A DNA stretch of 64,000 bases, from positions 558,001 through 622,000 of the forward strand of contig JAJFPB010000001.1 of assembly GCA_020881915.1 (NCBI GenBank). The letters are read 5' to 3'. Of the stretch, positions 59,396 to 64,000 are shown in pieces. Positions within the stretch are counted from its first letter, which is position 1; every line of letters starts with the position of its first letter. The stretch is from Paramyrothecium sp. XJ0827. Its lineage: Eukaryota; Ascomycota; Sordariomycetes; Hypocreales; Stachybotryaceae. The notes under the pieces are model-generated. The model was not told the origin of the DNA. It ran no database searches and saw only the letters and a program-made list of their open reading frames with translations. Both the position numbers and the translations under genes were made by a program.

Positions 59396-60964
59396 CTTCT
59401 AGAACCACACATGGTTTGACAAGTACCGATCGTCGAATGCCATGCCGAAAAGCGGCTCGTTTTGTTTATACAATGTCGATCCAGGGGCATTTTTCCGGCA
59501 ATCAGCTTGGCTCTCTGGCGCGCTTCTATTGGTGGATCTTTCCTTGGCCGCATGGGGCTCCAGACTCGGAAGCTCCAACTTGTCTCGTAACGGCAAGCCG
59601 AAGCCTGCCAAAGAGATCTCATCTTACCCAGGAGCGGGATCAGCAGGTCACATTCCATTGATCCGATGCAATGATCAGCTGGGTTAGCAGTCCCCGTGTC
59701 TCACGGCACCGATTCTGCTGTCAGTGCATTTCCGTGATCCACTGGCGCTACCCCAGGCTGCAACGTCCACTGGACCCTCATACTCCTTCAGTCTTTTCCT
59801 GCCTGGGCCTGAGGATCCTCTCCGTTCAATCTTCCATCAATAAACAGAAAGGCGCCACTTGTTGACAAGGTGGTGGCCGCGCTATTGACAGCCACGCCTA
59901 GTGTACCAAGCGCTTCCGTCATCCGCCCATAACCGAGACTCATCGAGATGAAGTGTTCTGTAAAGTGTTGATAGATATTCACGAGTGCCAAATTCAAGGC
60001 TGTTTTGGCAAGGCCATTTAATTCCAGCCGTAAAGAATCCAGCTAACTCTTACAGGGTCGCAAGATTGCCAGTGCTTGGATCTGGTCCGATTGAAGTTGC
60101 CGACGGACAGCGAGCAGATGACTGGGAACATTCGCCAATTTTGTCCTAGCTGAATCCTGCAGCCTGGCTCGTGCTGGGGTAATAGAGCTTAAGCTTAACC
60201 TAGTTCAGAGACTCCACAGGACGAGATAAATGGGTCTCAAAATCATCTTGTATCGGTGGAGAAGTAGGCTTTCCTTCTTCTGAGGGGCAAGAGAAGTTCA
60301 AAATATGTAGATTTCGGCTGGTTCAATGCTCTTTTAATACGATGTACTTTATATCTATCCTCGATGTCTTAATGTCGGTGAGCTTAGCTCATCATATGTT
60401 CAAATGTCTTCATTGATGGCACTGGCAACAAAGGAAGTTCTGGAGAGATTCCTCATGGAGCAGTAGGGTGCTCATTAAATCTGACCTTGTTTGAATGGAG
60501 ACCTGTTGAACTAGAAGTTGTTTACTGGTGTAAAACTACCAAGTGGTGTTTGTCATAAGTCCAAATCTAAGATGGTGGAGGAGTGTCACGACTTAGAGGT
60601 TGAACAAAGAGTACAACAGGACACTTGCAATTGTAACGAAAGCCCTAATTCTGGAATGCACCATGACCAGTGACAACCTTCTCCTTCTCTCTCATCTCTC
60701 CACTATTCATGTGCGGTGAATTGAACCTTTTCGCTCACCACATCCTCAGGATTGCCACAAGCCAAACTGACTCAAATTTTACACTTCATATAGGGTAGGG
60801 TCGTGAAAGTCAGAGTTCCGGACCTGAGTCAGCGAAACTACCCCTCCATGAAGACCACATCGTATCGAGCAATCTGAAACAATTAAGACGCAATCGGACA
60901 GCACGCAGGTCCGGCTCATTTTCGATAACAGGGTTGTCTTCCTCGGTCTCTTTATGTCATCATC
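59396..60964. other. Divergent intergenic, about 1.6 kb
   Basis: Upstream regions of the pectin methylesterase and DJ-1/PfpI genes. Only short frames without family features; no gene recognised. Confidence 0.45.
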
Positions 60965-61798
60965 ATGCGTCTAGCCACTGTTTCCAGAATTCGACCCCAC
61001 TCGACGCTGGCCGCGTTGCCTCTACGCTTGTCACGAGCCAGCCCCAGCCTCGGCGTCCAGAAGTCAAGAATGTCTCAATTGAGCCCCCAGCGCGACGGCA
61101 GTAAGAAGCATCAACTTTTGTTTGGGAATTCTACTGACAAGCTTACAGAAAAGCCTGTCAACTTCGGGGTCGTCGTCTTCCCAGCATTTCAGGCACTTGA
61201 TGTCTTTGGCCCCTTAGATGCGCTCAATGTTCTCTCACGCACCAACGAGATGAATTTGAGCGTAATTGCTGCGACCAAGGATCCTGTTTCGACAAAGCTG
61301 CTCACCAAGTTACCCGTGGATTCCAATTTCGAACAATTCATCGTGCCAACTCACACATTTGAGACCGCTCCTCCTCTTGACGTGCTCCTAGTACCTGGTG
61401 GGCATGGAACTCGCACGCAGGATGTGACGCATATCGTCGACTTCATCAAGAAGACGTTTCCGTCACTTCAGTACTTGATCACCATCTGCACAGGCTCGGG
61501 TCTTGCAGCTCGAGCGGGGGTCCTCGATGGAAAGCGCGCGACGACCAACAAGTTGTCGTGGGACGAGACTGTGGCTCTCGGTCCGCGGGTGGATTGGGTA
61601 CACAAAGCTCGCTGGGTCCAAGACGGCAACATCTGGACTTCTTCTGGCATCAGCGCCGGAATCGACGTTACTTTCGCATGGATCGCGGAGGTTTACGGGC
61701 ATGAGATTGCCAAAACCATCGCGGACAGGATGGAATACAGTCGCGTAACGGATTCCAGTCATGATGTATTTGCTGATCTATATCGTCCCAAAGACTAG
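60965..61798 (+). CDS. DJ-1/PfpI family protein (isonitrile hydratase-like), possibly mitochondrial
   Basis: A 277-aa single-exon protein. The first 35 residues are rich in Arg, Ser and Leu with no acid (MRLATVSRIRPHSTLAALPL), like a mitochondrial presequence; an internal ATG at 61070 (MSQLSPQRDG) could start a cytosolic form. The Rossmann-like domain has VNFGVVVFPAFQALDVFGPL and DVLLVPGGHGTRTQD. The nucleophile elbow ITICTGSGLAARAGVLDG carries the reactive Cys. It continues with KRATTNKLSWDET, the layout of isonitrile hydratase-type and related PfpI proteins. The exact chemistry is unknown. Its stop codon overlaps that of the following convergent MFS gene. Confidence 0.92.
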   Translation: MRLATVSRIRPHSTLAALPLRLSRASPSLGVQKSRMSQLSPQRDGSKKHQLLFGNSTDKLTEKPVNFGVVVFPAFQALDVFGPLDALNVLSRTNEMNLSVIAATKDPVSTKLLTKLPVDSNFEQFIVPTHTFETAPPLDVLLVPGGHGTRTQDVTHIVDFIKKTFPSLQYLITICTGSGLAARAGVLDGKRATTNKLSWDETVALGPRVDWVHKARWVQDGNIWTSSGISAGIDVTFAWIAEVYGHEIAKTIADRMEYSRVTDSSHDVFADLYRPKD

Positions 61799-63180
61799 CT
61801 TGGCTTCGCTCTCGCTCTGGCGACTGCTACCATTATATAGGTTAGAAAACCTGCCACCAATGTAAATCCTCCAAAGAGCTGAGCATAGAGGAAATCGCCG
61901 CCATGCAGAGCCACCAACCTGCCACCAATCGGTGGCCCCGTGAGACAAGAGATGCTGACCACGCCCAGAATCATTCCAACTTTGGTTCCGACTCTCGTTG
62001 GGTCAGTGGTCAAGTCACCTATCGCCGCTGGGAAAAGGCTCTGCGTAGCATTGGCCGCGATGCCGTAAATAACTGCCCATCCAAACAGGCCTCCAGTCGA
62101 CGACACGCCTATCCAGCCGAATAGTAGAGCTCCGCTGGTGCCAACGGCTGGGGTGAGGGTGTTTAGAATTCCAAAGTATTTGTCCGCTAGTAAGGCTGGG
62201 ATGAGCCGTCCAACCAAGCCCACGCCGTTCATGACAATGATGACGAGGAGTGCCTGTCTACTCGTGAAGTCAAGCACAGAGCGTCCGAAAATGCCAATCT
62301 ATCACTCATTAGTGTGTGAAACTGACTGGCTGAAGTATACATACGTAAAAGTATGCGAAATACAATCCCCATAGAGCGAGGAAGGATCCAATGGCGAAGA
62401 GTGTAAAAGGCAATTCCTTGAACGCTCCCGCGTCGAAAAGTGAACGGGGTTTTCGAACCGGAATCCGGGTTTTAGTAAAGGCCAATATCATCGCCGCGTT
62501 GAAGGTCATGACAAATCCCATTATCAGGACAGTCCAGCGGAAGCCCAGACGATGCATGCAGGTGTAAGCGATTGTTGGAAAGACCATGCCCCCCGTAGAA
62601 GCTCCGCAAGTGGCGAGAGACACAGCGATAGCCCTGTGAGTCTTGAAGTAAGTTGGTAGAATTGATACGACTGGCGCGAATAGAAACCCATGCCCAAGGC
62701 CGGTGCAGACGCCTTGGGCGAGAAACAGCTGCCAGTACTTGGTGGACAGGGCAGTCATGAAGGTTCCTATGACTTGAAGCGCACAACCGAGGAAAAGGGA
62801 AACTCTGAAGTATCCCATGTCCACGATTCTTCCAGAGAAAACGCCGATGAAGTTCAAGAGGAACATCTCCATGCCGCCTATCCAGGCTATGTCGGATGAA
62901 GAGCTGTCTAATGTTTGCAAGTAATATTGTTGGAAGAAACCAAACCTTGCTATGATTAGACCATTGTGCCAACTGCTATGTCTTTACTGCGATGCGAGAT
63001 GACTCACGACGTCACATATCCCCAGCAATTGAAAATGGCAAGGTGGCCCATGGCGACTTGTGTCCACGCCAAAAGGCCGCCGTCTGGAAATTCGTTGATT
63101 GGGCCTGCGGCCACTGCATTTTGAGTGCTTTCACCGGATGATGAGCCTCGACTTGTGCTCTCCTCGTCCTTGATAGGCAT
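61795..63180 (-). CDS. MFS transporter, monocarboxylate porter-like
   Basis: Three exons on the minus strand (63180-63008, 62945-62345, 62298-61795) give 425 aa and about twelve membrane segments. Start MPIKDEESTSRGSSSG; an upstream in-frame ATG at 63210 would add ten residues. The MCT-family opening INEFPDGGLLAWTQVAMGHL is present, followed by GFFQQYYLQTLDSSSSDIAW, GLGHGFLFAPVVSILPTYFK and IAVSLATCGASTGGMVFPTI. The C-terminal half has LTGPPIGGRLVA. Family transports short-chain monocarboxylates or related metabolites; substrate here is not known. The last bases overlap the DJ-1/PfpI gene, so the 3' UTRs must overlap too. Confidence 0.9.
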
Positions 63181-64000
63181 GGAAGCCTTTGCACGGAATG
63201 GAAATATCATCCTGAATAAGGCTTGATTCTGCGAAATACCAAGCAAGATTGGAGTTTCACTGATTCGAAATTGGAGTCGAGATGTTGTGCACGTTGCGCT
63301 TAGTTGCACTGTTCAAGGACACAAATTCACTTCGAATGGGTAATATGACATCTCGGCAGAATCATTGCTACGTGTAAGCTATCTCATCAGTGCCGCAAGT
63401 CCACCGTTACGCAAAGACTAGGAGTGGTCAACAGGGCTAGGAAACTTACATTATTATGACATCAAATGAGTTTACGTCTCTGGCGGAAGGTCTCTGACGG
63501 GAGGGTTGCAAGTACATCGCACACCCCTCGGAACCATGCCTAGTAATCGCCGTTTGGCGACTGGTCAAGATCATAAGTCGATACTATAGCAGGGCACCAA
63601 CCTGGGAACTTTTGCTAAAGCCGGTAGTGGCTTGCAGTGACACTTGGCTGTGCTGTGACGAGGTGGCATCAGACTTGCCTCGAGGGATAGGGGTGTTAAT
63701 TCGTAGCTGGCACCATTGGAGAGGCACGGCGTACAGCGTTGGTCATCTGCACTAAGCATATGCAGGCGAAGGGTGGCTGGCTGGCTAGACAATTTGGGTT
63801 TGCACCGAATCCGACAGGGTGGATGGACCCTGGATGACGAAGTCTAGTCTATTGTACACAAGCTTGGAGAAGACAGTGGTTTGGGAAGACAACGGTTCGG
63901 CCAGTGGTGAGAATTCAGCTGTGTATTGGAGTTGGGGGAACCGAAAGCAACAACCAAAAGCTTGTCACGTTGATCATTTCTCTCGACCGGCGTTAGTTCT
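63181..64000. other. Upstream of the MFS gene to the window edge
   Basis: About 0.8 kb. Frames here are short and unconvincing; no start of another gene was recognised before the edge. Confidence 0.45.

Noticed and set aside
1..64000. tRNA or rRNA genes, CRISPR array, intact transposon, secondary-metabolite backbone gene
   Set aside because: None recognised by eye on either strand. A tRNA or transposon search tool would be decisive; a hit would overturn this.

Overview
This window comes from the nuclear genome of a filamentous ascomycete, most likely a plant-associated Sordariomycete. Genes carry short introns of 46 to 102 nt with GT/AG ends and CTAAC-like branch points. There are HET-domain incompatibility genes, Zn2Cys6 and RTA1 families, and secreted plant-wall enzymes (GH43, CE8, CE12 with a CBM1). 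I see no RNA genes, CRISPR array, intact transposon, or PKS/NRPS gene. Exon boundaries were placed by hand from splice consensus, reading phase and remembered family motifs; no alignment or database search was run.

Layout. 1-1307: 3' truncated proteinase K-like protease (-). 4518-8812: divergent pair of an anion:cation-type MFS permease (-) and a mitochondrial D-lactate dehydrogenase (+). 9708-12236: HET protein with an extra N-terminal domain. 12575-16080: two tyrosine-catabolism genes, homogentisate dioxygenase and maleylacetoacetate isomerase. 16606-19126: a small conserved-looking protein and a GH43 arabinan-type hydrolase. 20139-20770: a cysteine-rich secreted candidate effector. 21360-22547: a degenerate tandem repeat and a doubtful gene. 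23442-28605: a second HET gene facing an ankyrin protein with a STAND-like N-terminus. 29628-30651: rhamnogalacturonan acetylesterase with CBM1. 30652-34504: a 3.9-kb gene desert. 34505-35476: a repetitive Gly-rich secreted precursor with Kex2-type sites. 36867-38252: METTL25-like methyltransferase. 39384-47510: RTA1 protein, sterol glucosyltransferase, second RTA1 protein and a Zn2Cys6 regulator, a possible sterol/lipid-stress cluster. 47796-51559: Ser/Thr-rich secreted protein and a fucose-lectin-like protein. 52624-53576: alpha/beta hydrolase with an apparent frameshift. 54403-59311: large secreted subtilase and pectin methylesterase. 60965-63180: DJ-1/PfpI protein and a monocarboxylate-type MFS gene whose stop codons overlap tail to tail by 4 bp.

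How the genes may work together. The wall and protein-degrading secretome (two S8 proteases, GH43, CE8, CE12-CBM1) fits growth on plant tissue. The HET/ankyrin genes fit fungal allorecognition or innate immunity. Most worth following up are the RTA1/sterol-glucosyltransferase neighbourhood, the Kex2-processed Gly-rich precursor, the six-cysteine secreted protein, and the HET-ankyrin pair.
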